Origin: a virus
Reading direction: 5' to 3' (one strand)
IMG/VR virus record: IMGVR_UViG_3300030339_000014
Location: 1-64,000 of that record
Length of the DNA: 64,000 nucleotides
Notes under the pieces: generated by a model
Seen by the model: only the letters and a program-made list of their open reading frames with translations
Database searches by the model: none
What the model was told of the DNA's origin: nothing
Shown: positions 25,690-34,647 of the stretch, piece by piece
Layout of the letters: each line of letters opens with the position of its first letter
Position numbering within the stretch: the first letter of the stretch is position 1
Program-made: the position numbers and the translations under genes

Positions 25690-28248
25690 ATGAATTTTAA
25701 AAGAGAAGACGCATTTGATGCATCATTAAAATATTTCAAGGGTGATACATTAGCCTCTGATGTTTGGGTAAATAAGTATGCATTAAAAGATACCGCAGAT
25801 AACGATACTGTTTATTATGAACTGACTCCTAATGATATGCACAGAAGATTATCAAAAGAGATATATAGAATAGAATTAAAATATCAAAATCCATTATCTG
25901 AAGATTTTATATTTGATTTGATAAAGGATTTTAAATATATTATACCACAAGGCTCACCAATGTCTGGAATTGGTAATGATAACCAGGTTGTGTCAATATC
26001 TAATTGCTTTGTGATTGGAAATCCTGCAGATTCTTATGGATCAATTATGCAAGTTGATGAAGAACAAATTCAATTAATGAAAAGACGTGGAGGAGTTGGA
26101 CATGATCTTTCACATATTAGACCAGCAGGAATGCCAGTTAAAAATTCTGCTTTGACATCAACAGGATTGGTTCCATTTATGAGTAGATATTCAAATTCTA
26201 CTAATGAAGTGGCTCAAGGAGGAAGAAGAGGAGCATTGATGCTATCTTGTTCTGTTCTTCATCCTGATTCTGAAGCATTTATAGATGCTAAACTAGAACA
26301 AGGAAAAGTAACAGGAGCAAATATATCAATTAAATTGACAGATGAATTTATGAAAGCTTCAATTAATTCTGGTATGTTTACTCAATTGTTTCCAATAGAT
26401 TCTGATACACCATTGATTACAAAACAAATTGATGCTAATAAACTTTGGAAAAAAATTATTCATAATGCATGGAAATCAGCAGAACCTGGTATATTATTCT
26501 GGGATACTGTTATGAGAGAATCTGTTCCTGATTGTTATCAACAGCATGGTTTTAAGACAGTTAGTACAAATCCTTGTGGCGAAATAACTTTGTGTCCATA
26601 TGATAGTTGTCGTTTGCTTGCTATAAATCTATATAGTTATGTAGTAAATCCTTTCACCAAGGATGCATATTTTGATTGGGATTTGTTTAAAGAACATATA
26701 ATTTATGCTGAAAGATTTATGGACGATATTGTTGATTTGGAACTTGAAAAAATCGATAAGATTTTGGAGAAAATTGAGCAAGATTCAGAACCTGAAAATA
26801 CTAAAAGAGTTGAAAGAGAAACTTGGATTAAAATTAAAAATATGACTATTAAAGGTCGTAGAACAGGTTTAGGCGTGACTGCTGAAGGAGATATGTTAGC
26901 CGCTCTTGGTTTGATTTATGGAACATCAGAAGCAACAGAATTTTCAACAGAAGTTCACAAAAATTTGGCTATATGTGCATATAAATCTTCTGCTATAATG
27001 GCAAAAGAAAGAGGCTCATTTCCAATTTATGATTATGATAGTGAAATCAACAATCCATTTGTACAAAGATTGAAAGATTTAGATCCTGAATTGGATAATA
27101 TGCTGAAAGAATATGGTAGGAGAAATATCGCACTACTCACGATTGCACCAACTGGCTCAGTTTCAATTTTAACTCAAACTACATCAGGTATAGAGCCAGC
27201 ATATAAAGTGTCATACAAGAGAAGAAGAAAGATAAACCCAAGTGACAAAAATGCTCGTGTTGACTTTGTTGATGCAGAAGGACAAAAATGGGAAGAATAT
27301 TATGTGTTTCATAAGAAATTTGAAGTATGGTTGGAAATCAATGGATATAATGTTGATGAAGTTAAATTGATGAAAGACTCAGAATTAAAGCCAATTATAG
27401 AAAAATCACCATATCATAAAGCAACAGCTAATGATGTGAATTGGGTTGAAAAAGTTAAAATGCAAGGTAGTATTCAGAAATTTGTTGATCATTCTATTTC
27501 AGTAACAGTGAATTTGCCAAATAACGTAACAGAAGAAATAGTTTCAAAAGTTTATGAAACAGGATGGAGAAGTGGTTGTAAAGGTATTACTGTTTATCGT
27601 GATGGATCAAGAGAAGGAGTTATTATGTCAAACGAAGGCACTACACAAAATGTAGTATCAGAATCAGGTGAAAATAATGCTAGAAAACGTCCAAAAAAAT
27701 TAGAATGTGATGTAGTTAGATTTACAAACAAAGGTGAAAAATGGATTGGATTTTTAGGATTAGATGTAGATGATAAAGGTGAAAAATATCCTTATGAATT
27801 ATTTACTGGTGTCGCTGATGCATTTCTTATTCCTATAAATGTAGAAAAAGGTGAGATTGTTAGAATTAAATCTGAACCAAAGAATGGAGAAGAAGGTAAA
27901 AGTAGATATGACTTTGTGTATAAAGATAAAGATGGCTATAATGTAACTATGGAAGGCTTGAATAGAGCATTTAATAGAGAATTATGGAATACAAGTAAAT
28001 TGCTATCAGCTTTCTTGAGACATAGAATTCATTTACCAAGTGTTATTCACCTCATAGATACATTAGAAATGACAGATAATGCTGTATTTGGTACATGGAA
28101 GAGTGGAGTAAAAAGAATAATTAAGAAATATATTAATTCTGTTGTAGTTGGAGAAAAATGTCCAAATTGTGGAGCAACTGGAGACGATTTAGTTTATGAG
28201 AATGGCTGCAGGACCTGCAAGGCATGTGGTTTTTCTAAATGTGACTGA
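25690..28248 (+). CDS. nrdJ: Adenosylcobalamin-dependent (class II) ribonucleotide reductase
   Basis: The 852-residue enzyme reduces ribonucleotides to deoxyribonucleotides for phage DNA synthesis using coenzyme B12. Visible are GSPMSGIGN, SISNCFVIG, MKRRGGVGHDLSHIRPAG, the active-site TNPCGEI (about 295), NIALLTIAPTGSVSILTQTT and a C-terminal zinc ribbon (CPNCG, CKACGFSKC) with redox cysteines, typical of the long class II enzymes. No class I or III genes and no cobalamin riboswitch are visible. It ends the rightward replication segment. Confidence 0.9.
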   Translation: MNFKREDAFDASLKYFKGDTLASDVWVNKYALKDTADNDTVYYELTPNDMHRRLSKEIYRIELKYQNPLSEDFIFDLIKDFKYIIPQGSPMSGIGNDNQVVSISNCFVIGNPADSYGSIMQVDEEQIQLMKRRGGVGHDLSHIRPAGMPVKNSALTSTGLVPFMSRYSNSTNEVAQGGRRGALMLSCSVLHPDSEAFIDAKLEQGKVTGANISIKLTDEFMKASINSGMFTQLFPIDSDTPLITKQIDANKLWKKIIHNAWKSAEPGILFWDTVMRESVPDCYQQHGFKTVSTNPCGEITLCPYDSCRLLAINLYSYVVNPFTKDAYFDWDLFKEHIIYAERFMDDIVDLELEKIDKILEKIEQDSEPENTKRVERETWIKIKNMTIKGRRTGLGVTAEGDMLAALGLIYGTSEATEFSTEVHKNLAICAYKSSAIMAKERGSFPIYDYDSEINNPFVQRLKDLDPELDNMLKEYGRRNIALLTIAPTGSVSILTQTTSGIEPAYKVSYKRRRKINPSDKNARVDFVDAEGQKWEEYYVFHKKFEVWLEINGYNVDEVKLMKDSELKPIIEKSPYHKATANDVNWVEKVKMQGSIQKFVDHSISVTVNLPNNVTEEIVSKVYETGWRSGCKGITVYRDGSREGVIMSNEGTTQNVVSESGENNARKRPKKLECDVVRFTNKGEKWIGFLGLDVDDKGEKYPYELFTGVADAFLIPINVEKGEIVRIKSEPKNGEEGKSRYDFVYKDKDGYNVTMEGLNRAFNRELWNTSKLLSAFLRHRIHLPSVIHLIDTLEMTDNAVFGTWKSGVKRIIKKYINSVVVGEKCPNCGATGDDLVYENGCRTCKACGFSKCD

Positions 28249-28279
28249 TAATAAGATAGTTACATAATAAATTAACATG

Positions 28280-28320
28280 AATCCACATATTTATCTAATA
28301 GATAGATGTGTGGATTTGTT
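28280..28320 (+). terminator. Hairpin after nrdJ
   Basis: AATCCACA and TGTGGATT arms with further pairing inside. There is only a short T run, so it could be a weak terminator or a 3'-end stabiliser. Confidence 0.5.
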
Positions 28321-28351
28321 GTAAAAATTTAGTTCCTTGATATATTAATTC

Positions 28352-28386
28352 AAAAAAAAGCTGCTAATTAAATTAGCAGCTTTTTA
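28352..28386. terminator. Bidirectional terminator
   Basis: A perfect 15-bp stem (AAAAAGCTGCTAATT and complement) with a one-base loop between convergent nrdJ and the MoxR-like gene; T-tracts on both strands. Confidence 0.9.
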
Positions 28387-28405
28387 TTTATATATTTAAT
28401 GATAA

Positions 28406-29674
28406 TTATTTTTTATCATCATCATCATCAACATGTTTGAAGATGGTGTCTCTGAATTTATTGAACCTCTTATCTGCTAAGAACTTTTCAGTTGTCTTAT
28501 TAGGTTTTGAGTCCTCAGATAATGTATATTCAGTATCAAGAACATGAAGTAAATAACCAATAACTTCATCATCTGAAATTGTACCAAGAAATTTAACAAG
28601 ATTTTCAAGTTGTTTAGGTTTCAATACTGAAACACTACGTTCCTTCATATTTGCAAGAAGTTCAGATTTCTTATCACGATTGAAGTTTTTTACATCATCA
28701 AGAATATCATCAAAACGATCAAGTACATCATCAAGAGTTATTCTTAGAGTATCTTCACAATATCTAACAAATGGTGCATTTGACGCTCCAATGTAACCAT
28801 GTCCAATTTCTTTTATTTCGTCAATCCAAACACGAATATTTGGAAATTTCTTAATCATCACTGTTTTTCCGCCTGCATCTTTTACTACATTACCAGAAAT
28901 ATCTGTTTTTTCAACATATTCTCCATGATTTTCAAAAATGTAATCACTTAAAAATGTCCAAGAACGAGGGGTTGCATAAGCTTTGTTCGTTTTGTTGGTT
29001 GTGTTCCTTTGATCAGGTTTCTTGTAATAATGTTCTGTGTGAGTTTTTAAGAATTGAACAATTACAGGAGCAACATTTTTACTTGCATATTGATCAACCC
29101 ATTCTGGAAATGGCATAGTGTGCTCAATGTGAATTAAACGATTGTTAAGAGCTTGATCAAATTCTTCTACATCTGTACCATCTTCTTCTCCAAGATTACC
29201 TGAAGAACACATAAGTACATTTGAATTAAATGCGAAAAATGCACCAATCTCTCTTTCAAGTAAGATTTGAAGAGCTGCATTTCGTACTGCAAGAGTAGAA
29301 CGGTTCAATTCTTCAAAGTGAATAATAGTTGGTTTGTCATTAGCCTTATATGCCCATTTAGGTGCAACGTGAGCCAACATTCTTTGTGAAACTCCATCAA
29401 TCACTTCTTCATCTAATGATGGATATAACCCAACGTCTGTTTCATCAATCATTGATAATCGAATATCAAAATATTGATAACCAATTTTTCCAGCAATGGA
29501 TCTCATAATTGCTGATTTTGCATATCCAGGAGCGGAAGTTATAAAAAGAACACCACTTTTAGAATTCATCATCTTAAAGTACTTTTTTTCTCTACTTGAT
29601 AGAGCTTCATAACCTTCTGGAAATCTGTTCGCTGGTGTCATTGTTACACCTTTACCCAAGTTTTTTTCTGACAT
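28406..29674 (-). CDS. MoxR-like AAA+ ATPase
   Basis: The 422-residue protein has a MoxR-type ATPase core: SAPGYAKSA (47-55) as Walker A, PTIIHFEELNRS as Walker B, then NLGEEDG and ALNNRLIHIEH. MoxR proteins usually work with a von Willebrand A-domain partner to assemble or metallate targets. The partner is probably the VWA protein at 32357-34018, now separated by hypothetical genes and an endonuclease. A host-like -7 box lies at 29740-29747. The role in a phage is unknown. Confidence 0.8.
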   Translation of the reverse strand: MSEKNLGKGVTMTPANRFPEGYEALSSREKKYFKMMNSKSGVLFITSAPGYAKSAIMRSIAGKIGYQYFDIRLSMIDETDVGLYPSLDEEVIDGVSQRMLAHVAPKWAYKANDKPTIIHFEELNRSTLAVRNAALQILLEREIGAFFAFNSNVLMCSSGNLGEEDGTDVEEFDQALNNRLIHIEHTMPFPEWVDQYASKNVAPVIVQFLKTHTEHYYKKPDQRNTTNKTNKAYATPRSWTFLSDYIFENHGEYVEKTDISGNVVKDAGGKTVMIKKFPNIRVWIDEIKEIGHGYIGASNAPFVRYCEDTLRITLDDVLDRFDDILDDVKNFNRDKKSELLANMKERSVSVLKPKQLENLVKFLGTISDDEVIGYLLHVLDTEYTLSEDSKPNKTTEKFLADKRFNKFRDTIFKHVDDDDDKK

Positions 29675-29739
29675 AATTAATTCAATTTACTATTTGTTAT
29701 TGTTTTATTTAATTGATAATTTTATTTTTTAATACACTA

Positions 29740-29747
29740 CAAAGATA
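29740..29747 (-). promoter_or_regulatory. Host-type -7 box TATCTTTG
   Basis: It matches the Bacteroidetes TAnnTTTG element on the minus strand, about 65 nt upstream of the MoxR-like start. No clear -33 TTTG at the right distance. Confidence 0.5.
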
Positions 29748-29786
29748 CAACTTATTTTTGATATAAAAAAACATTTTTGAAGTTTT

Positions 29787-30902
29787 TTATTGAATATTTT
29801 CATATTCTTCATTTTTAGTATCTTCTTTATTATTTTCAACTTCTAATTCAGTTATAGTATCAATAGATAGTTCATTTTTTTTATCATCAACATCTGTTTC
29901 TTCTTTTTCGGTTTCTTCTTTTTCGGTTTCTGCTAATTTTTTTAGAAATTCTTGAGTTTTAGCATCCTTAGCTTCTTTAAAAATTGGAACCAAATAATCA
30001 ATTGTATATTCAAATTTTTCGGTTTCATTTTTATATTTCCAATCTTTTACTGATTTGAAATCAATGTCATATAATAATGATAATATATCATAGTCTGATT
30101 TGAAATCTGGTATTATATCATCATGTTCTATTTTCACAACATTTTCAGTTTCAATCATTGTGTTCTGAAATCTCAATGTTGCAGTATATGAATAATCATT
30201 GTTGTCAGTTAAATATACATTAACCCTATCTTTTTCCAATGATAATATTTCAATTCTGCAAACATACGGTATATCATTTATTTTTATCCATGTTTCAGGA
30301 TTTACTAAGTTTCCAATTATTTTTTGAAATTCAACGTCAAAAGAAAAATCTCGTTTTTCATATTCAATTATACTTTCAAAATACTCTTTTAAAAGTTTAA
30401 TTAAGTCATTTTCATATGCCATTATTGCATCTGTTCTGGACTTGACTTTATCTTCTATCTGTTTAGTGTACTCACCCCATAACTCTTTCTGGTGTTCAGC
30501 ATGTTCTTTCTGTTTAGCTTCTTGATAAGCTTCAGGATTATTTTTATATAATAGTGAGTCTTTAACTTCCAATATTCTATATTCTTCCTTGATGCTATCA
30601 ATAAAAACTGAAAAATCTAAATTTTTAGACATTTTCAAATTCAATTTTTCAGATAAATCATTTATATCAGTTTCATCTGTAAAATATATTGATGGAGCGA
30701 ATTTTTCAATTTTAACCGAACATTGATTAACCAATTCTTCTGCAATTTTTAATGTCGAAAATTCTAATGTTTCTAAATTTAAGTCTTTCCCATTTCTAAT
30801 CATGTAAATTAGATTTCCATTTGGCTCAGTGGTTGGTACTATGTGATAATTATACTCTACATCTTCTGAAAATAAAGATAATAATCTTTCTTTGTTGGTC
30901 AT
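29787..30902 (-). CDS. Hypothetical protein between MoxR and VWA genes
   Basis: The 371-residue protein is mainly helical and charged, with an N-terminal domain (YNYHIVPTTEPNGNLIYMI), a likely coiled coil (about 130-180) and an acidic, disordered C-terminus with a repeated TEKEETEKEE motif. It may be an accessory to the MoxR/VWA pair because of its location, but nothing in the sequence proves that. Confidence 0.6.
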   Translation of the reverse strand: MTNKERLLSLFSEDVEYNYHIVPTTEPNGNLIYMIRNGKDLNLETLEFSTLKIAEELVNQCSVKIEKFAPSIYFTDETDINDLSEKLNLKMSKNLDFSVFIDSIKEEYRILEVKDSLLYKNNPEAYQEAKQKEHAEHQKELWGEYTKQIEDKVKSRTDAIMAYENDLIKLLKEYFESIIEYEKRDFSFDVEFQKIIGNLVNPETWIKINDIPYVCRIEILSLEKDRVNVYLTDNNDYSYTATLRFQNTMIETENVVKIEHDDIIPDFKSDYDILSLLYDIDFKSVKDWKYKNETEKFEYTIDYLVPIFKEAKDAKTQEFLKKLAETEKEETEKEETDVDDKKNELSIDTITELEVENNKEDTKNEEYENIQ

Positions 30903-30903
30903 A

Positions 30904-31086
30904 TTATTTTTTTTGTTTTTTGAATAATAATTTTGTGTGAATTTTGCTTATATATTCAATATAATTTTTTCCTGTTATGATATAAGGAATTGTAGTGAAT
31001 ATGGCTGATATGAAGCATACTATTATTACAGTAATCCATAATATACTCTCATATAATCTATATGAGTATTTTTTTATGTATTCCAT
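30904..31086 (-). CDS. Small membrane protein
   Basis: A 60-residue protein with one strong transmembrane segment (ILWITVIIVCFISAIFTTIP) and a basic C-terminus (KLLFKKQKK). It lies one base upstream of the 371-residue gene and 2 bp downstream of another small membrane protein. Confidence 0.55.
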   Translation of the reverse strand: MEYIKKYSYRLYESILWITVIIVCFISAIFTTIPYIITGKNYIEYISKIHTKLLFKKQKK

Positions 31087-31088
31087 AA

Positions 31089-31268
31089 TTATATTTTTTT
31101 ATGTTTTATTGAGTAATAAAAAGAATAAGGGAAAATTATTAAATTCATTATGAATGAAATAATTAGATTATAGAATTTTTTACCTAATCTACCCATTTTG
31201 CTTGTTCTGTATGAACAATATATTGCCCATATTATTGCTAATGCTAAATATATTATTATATAAATCAT
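31089..31268 (-). CDS. Small membrane protein (59 residues)
   Basis: The ATG at 31268 opens a 59-codon frame, MIYIIIYLALAIIWAIYC, followed by a basic stretch (RTSKMGRLGKK), a second hydrophobic segment (LIISFIMNLIIFPYSF) and a basic end (KHKKI). It has a host-like -7 box (TACTTTTG) 20 nt upstream and is 2 bp from the next membrane gene, so a small membrane-protein operon is likely. Function unknown. Confidence 0.55.
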   Translation of the reverse strand: MIYIIIYLALAIIWAIYCSYRTSKMGRLGKKFYNLIISFIMNLIIFPYSFYYSIKHKKI

Positions 31269-31287
31269 GTTCTATTTTTTTGTATTA

Positions 31288-31295
31288 CAAAAGTA
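31288..31295 (-). promoter_or_regulatory. Host-type -7 box TACTTTTG
   Basis: An exact TAnnTTTG match on the minus strand, 20 nt upstream of the 59-residue membrane protein; no clear -33 element. Confidence 0.5.
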
Positions 31296-31422
31296 ATAAA
31301 AAAAATTGATATTTCATAGGATATAATGAATTATTTTTAAAAAAGATAAAATTAAGGCTTAGGAGGAACAACAAATATTTATATATAGACTATAATAAAA
31401 TAAATAAATAAATTAACATATT

Positions 31423-32322
31423 ATGCTACTAACTAAAAAAGTCTATATTAAAGCTATGAACTTCAGATATTATAATTCTATTGGATATAATGTAAAAAAT
31501 TCAAAAGAATATTTTTATGCAAATATAGAAGATTTGACAAATGGTTCTCATACTATTGTTGATGTCAGTTGTGATTATTGTGGAGACGTTTTAAGTGTGC
31601 CATATAAGAGATATATAAAATATACTAATGTCTGTGATAAATACTCTTGCTCAAAAAAAGAGTGCACAAATCAAAAAATTAAAGATGTTTGTCTAATAAA
31701 ATATAATGTGGAAAATCCATTTCAAGCAGATTTTGTTAAAGAAAAATCTAAAAAAACATTAATTAAAAATTATGGAGTTTCACATCAAATGTATTCCCAA
31801 GAAGTTAAAGATAAAATTAAAAAAACTTGCTTAATTAGATATGGAGTTGATAATCCTAATAGATTAGTTGTTCAGAATAATAGAAAAAAAACTTGTGTGA
31901 TTAAATTTGGAGTTGAACATGATTCTAAATTGCCATCACAACAATTAAAGAGAAAAAATACAAGAATTAAAAAAGGTAATCAAATTCCTGATAATATGTT
32001 AGAACCTTATATTTTATATAGAAAACAAGTAGATAATATGTCTACTATATTAAAAGTGGAATTATTAAATAATTGGAATGGCTATGACTACTATGATAAT
32101 GAATATATTAAAGATAATTTTAATTTAAAATCAAGTCATAAGAATTACCCAACAATGGATCATAAAACAAGTTGTTATTACGGATATTTGAATAATATTC
32201 CTGTGAGTGAAATTGCGTCATTGAATAATTTGTGCATGACAAAAAATAAATTGAATGCTCAGAAACGTGATAAGAATGAATGCGAGTATAAAAACAAATT
32301 AAAAAAAGACAAATCTATATAA
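31423..32322 (+). CDS. Homing-type endonuclease, KYGV repeats + HNH-like
   Basis: The 299-residue protein has zinc-binding cysteines (CDYCGD, CSKKEC), then copies of the K-x-x-L-I-K-x-Y-G-V repeat shared with the proteins at 640 and 41258. The C-terminus carries an HNH-like core: YPTMDHKTSCYYGYLNN, then NLCMTKNKLNAQK. It points rightward inside a leftward operon, splitting the MoxR and VWA genes, which suggests an insertion. A terminator hairpin overlaps its stop codon. Confidence 0.7.
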   Translation: MLLTKKVYIKAMNFRYYNSIGYNVKNSKEYFYANIEDLTNGSHTIVDVSCDYCGDVLSVPYKRYIKYTNVCDKYSCSKKECTNQKIKDVCLIKYNVENPFQADFVKEKSKKTLIKNYGVSHQMYSQEVKDKIKKTCLIRYGVDNPNRLVVQNNRKKTCVIKFGVEHDSKLPSQQLKRKNTRIKKGNQIPDNMLEPYILYRKQVDNMSTILKVELLNNWNGYDYYDNEYIKDNFNLKSSHKNYPTMDHKTSCYYGYLNNIPVSEIASLNNLCMTKNKLNAQKRDKNECEYKNKLKKDKSI

Positions 32323-32336
32323 ATTTGTCTTTTTTA
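32302..32336. terminator. Bidirectional terminator
   Basis: AAAAAGACAAAT and its complement around a 6-7 nt loop, overlapping the endonuclease stop and facing the convergent VWA gene. Confidence 0.75.
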
Positions 32337-32356
32337 ATTTAATTGTTTTTTAATTA

Positions 32357-34018
32357 TTAATCCTGTTTACCAATATTTACAATCTGTTTTACTTTTCCAT
32401 TATCGAATGATATAGGACATTTTTCTGCTGTTGATAATATTAACGTCCTAGTTTTTACCTTACGAAAATCAAGTGAGTCTGTATAACCATCAGTTAAAAT
32501 TACTGTATTAAATGCACTTAGTTTGTTTTTAGGATCTGAAATATAGTCAATTCCTGGAGTAAGGGTAGTCCCTCCAAGCCCCGATATCTTCATTTTTTCA
32601 ATTTCTTTTTTATCTTTAATGTGAAGAACCTTTTGAATTTGAGCATCACACTGAATTAAATTTATTTGAATGTCATTCTGAAAGATATAAGAAAGAACTT
32701 TTTCAAATTCTCCTCCCATTGATCCAGATGTATCAAGAAGAACATTAATTTCGTTCTTGAATTTCTTGTGTCCCTTCATTCCTGGTATGCCTTTACGATT
32801 AGGACGTACAATTGTTTTTTCTTTTTTTGAACCAAACACTTGACTACTCATAGCTCTCTTAATTTCTTTCAAATAATCTTTTTTAGATTTTCTAAGTTTA
32901 TTAAGAATTGCATCTACATCACCAGACTCCAATCCACGATTTTTAAGTCTTGTCATGATACCTTCAACTATTTCTCTTTTCAGTTCTTGTGGTATATCAT
33001 CTCCTAAGTGTGCATCAAGAGTATTTTGTTCTTGGCGTTCTTCACCTTCAAAGATTGTTTCAAGAGAATAACATTCAGCATCATTCTTACCATATTTACC
33101 ATATCTATCTTTTCCAGATGTATCAGATTTACCTTGACGAGATTGATTATTGTTGTGTTCATGTCCACAATTTGGACATTTTTTACCATTTCCTTCACCA
33201 TCTCCATCTTGACCTTCTTCATCTGATGATCCTCCTTTACCACTACCTTTACCACTACCTTTACCTTCTCCTTGTCCTTCACCTTGTCCTTCACCTTGTC
33301 CTTCACCTTCAGAACCTTCACCTTTACCTTTTTTGTCCTTATCTGATTTTTCTCCTTTTCCTTCACCATCTTGATTACCATCTTCATTTTTTTGCTCTCC
33401 ATCATCTTTTGGTGTCATAGATGAACCACATTTAGGACATTTATTGGCTTGATCCTGCATTTTTTTGATTTTGTCCTTATTTTTTTCTTGCCATTGTCTT
33501 TTTTCATTAACATACCATTCATACAAATCTTCAAATATTTGCTCTCCTTTGTAATCTTTCGGTACCATAAGAGCACTATTATTTCCTAATTCATCTTTTG
33601 GTATGCCAATGAAAGGCTTCGAACCTGTACCAAGTCCTTGTTTTTTCATTATTTCATCATATATGATTTGGTTGATAATCATATCTTGTACAACATTCGC
33701 ATCTTTCAAATTGTAACCAACACTTCTTTTGATGTGATCAAAAAGAATGTGAAATTCCTCATGAATTAAAAGAAAGTTGATTTCTGGTTGTGGTAATGAC
33801 TCAATGAATTTTCTATCCCAATAAAAATTCATACCAGAAGATGTGACATTCACACCTGCAGTAGGAATATAAGGATTGTTTTTACTTTCAAAGAAATTAA
33901 TGAACAATGCAAATTCACCATAATATGGTAAATTACCAGTTGCCATCATAGCTACGACTGCTTCTGTGAGCTTTTCGTGCATTTGATCAGGAATTACGAA
34001 TTTATAAAAATCTGTCAT
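32357..34018 (-). CDS. VWA-domain protein with metallopeptidase-like N-terminus (DUF2201-like)
   Basis: The 553-residue protein has an N-terminal metallopeptidase-like segment with HEEFHILFDH (H86, E87, H90), a CPKCG...CPNCG zinc pair, a long G/E/K/Q low-complexity linker (about 205-270), and a C-terminal von Willebrand A domain with the MIDAS motif DTSGSMGG (about 430) and later TDG. This architecture matches DUF2201/VWA-like proteins that pair with MoxR ATPases, such as the one at 28406. The pair may act as a chaperone or assembly machine. A host-type -7 box precedes it. Confidence 0.8.
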   Translation of the reverse strand: MTDFYKFVIPDQMHEKLTEAVVAMMATGNLPYYGEFALFINFFESKNNPYIPTAGVNVTSSGMNFYWDRKFIESLPQPEINFLLIHEEFHILFDHIKRSVGYNLKDANVVQDMIINQIIYDEIMKKQGLGTGSKPFIGIPKDELGNNSALMVPKDYKGEQIFEDLYEWYVNEKRQWQEKNKDKIKKMQDQANKCPKCGSSMTPKDDGEQKNEDGNQDGEGKGEKSDKDKKGKGEGSEGEGQGEGQGEGQGEGKGSGKGSGKGGSSDEEGQDGDGEGNGKKCPNCGHEHNNNQSRQGKSDTSGKDRYGKYGKNDAECYSLETIFEGEERQEQNTLDAHLGDDIPQELKREIVEGIMTRLKNRGLESGDVDAILNKLRKSKKDYLKEIKRAMSSQVFGSKKEKTIVRPNRKGIPGMKGHKKFKNEINVLLDTSGSMGGEFEKVLSYIFQNDIQINLIQCDAQIQKVLHIKDKKEIEKMKISGLGGTTLTPGIDYISDPKNKLSAFNTVILTDGYTDSLDFRKVKTRTLILSTAEKCPISFDNGKVKQIVNIGKQD

Positions 34019-34046
34019 ATTTTGTTGTTTTTATTTATTTGATTTA

Positions 34047-34054
34047 CAAAAGTA
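34047..34054 (-). promoter_or_regulatory. Host-type -7 box TACTTTTG
   Basis: An exact TAnnTTTG match on the minus strand, 29 nt upstream of the VWA gene; the -33 region is not clear. Confidence 0.5.
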
Positions 34055-34074
34055 ATACTTTTTTTTCTAATAAC

Positions 34075-34368
34075 CTATTCTTTTCCTCTATTTTTTAAAA
34101 AAAGTAAGAAAAAAACTATAAAAATGAATAGAGGAACAAATGCAAAAGAATTTGCTTTTATAGTTTTCTTTAAACCATACACACGAACCTCTTCTACTAT
34201 AATAGAAACTCCTTTTTTTCCAACATCAATTGTTTCTCCTATAAGTTTTTTCTGCTCATTTATGTCTTTAACTACTTGTTTTGCTTCAAGTTCTTTTTCC
34301 TCTGATGACACATTAGAATAAGAAAACAACGGAATTAATAAAACTAAAATAATTAATATTTTTTTCAT
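34075..34368 (-). CDS. Envelope protein with signal peptide and C-terminal helix
   Basis: The 97-residue protein has a typical signal peptide (MKKILIILVLLIPLFSYS, cleavage possible before NVSSEE), a charged helical middle (about 20-60) and a C-terminal transmembrane helix (AFVPLFIFIVFFLLFL) followed by KNRGKE. It would span or anchor in the envelope with a periplasmic middle. It could take part in lysis or superinfection control, but no family is recognised. Confidence 0.6.
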   Translation of the reverse strand: MKKILIILVLLIPLFSYSNVSSEEKELEAKQVVKDINEQKKLIGETIDVGKKGVSIIVEEVRVYGLKKTIKANSFAFVPLFIFIVFFLLFLKNRGKE

Positions 34369-34379
34369 ATTGAAGATAT

Positions 34380-34646
34380 TTATTTATTGTGAGTTTCTGT
34401 GTTTGAACAATTTTTATTGTAACCTATTTTACAATTTTGACAACCATGTTTTTGTGTGTTATAATACACACACTTTGAATACCCATTTTCACATCCTATG
34501 ATTTTTATTATTATGTGCATCTCAGCATCTAATTCATTTTTGAAATGCTCAATATTGTTTTGAGTTTCTACATTCCAATTAGATGTAAATCCACTTTTAA
34601 ACTTTATATAATCACCATTGGTTTCATAACCTGATTTTGTTTTCAT
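34380..34646 (-). CDS. Cysteine-rich hypothetical protein
   Basis: The 88-residue protein ends with a cluster of five cysteines (GCENGYSKCVYYNTQKHGC, then NCKIGYNKNC) that could bind zinc. It starts one base after the rhomboid stop, so it is co-transcribed with it. Function unknown. Confidence 0.55.
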   Translation of the reverse strand: MKTKSGYETNGDYIKFKSGFTSNWNVETQNNIEHFKNELDAEMHIIIKIIGCENGYSKCVYYNTQKHGCQNCKIGYNKNCSNTETHNK

Positions 34647-34647
34647 G

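Noticed and set aside
32989-33420. Long opposite-strand and alternate-frame ORFs over the VWA linker
   Set aside because: They are frame shadows of the G/E/K/Q low-complexity repeat; histidine/leucine or lysine/valine-only composition and no independent signals.
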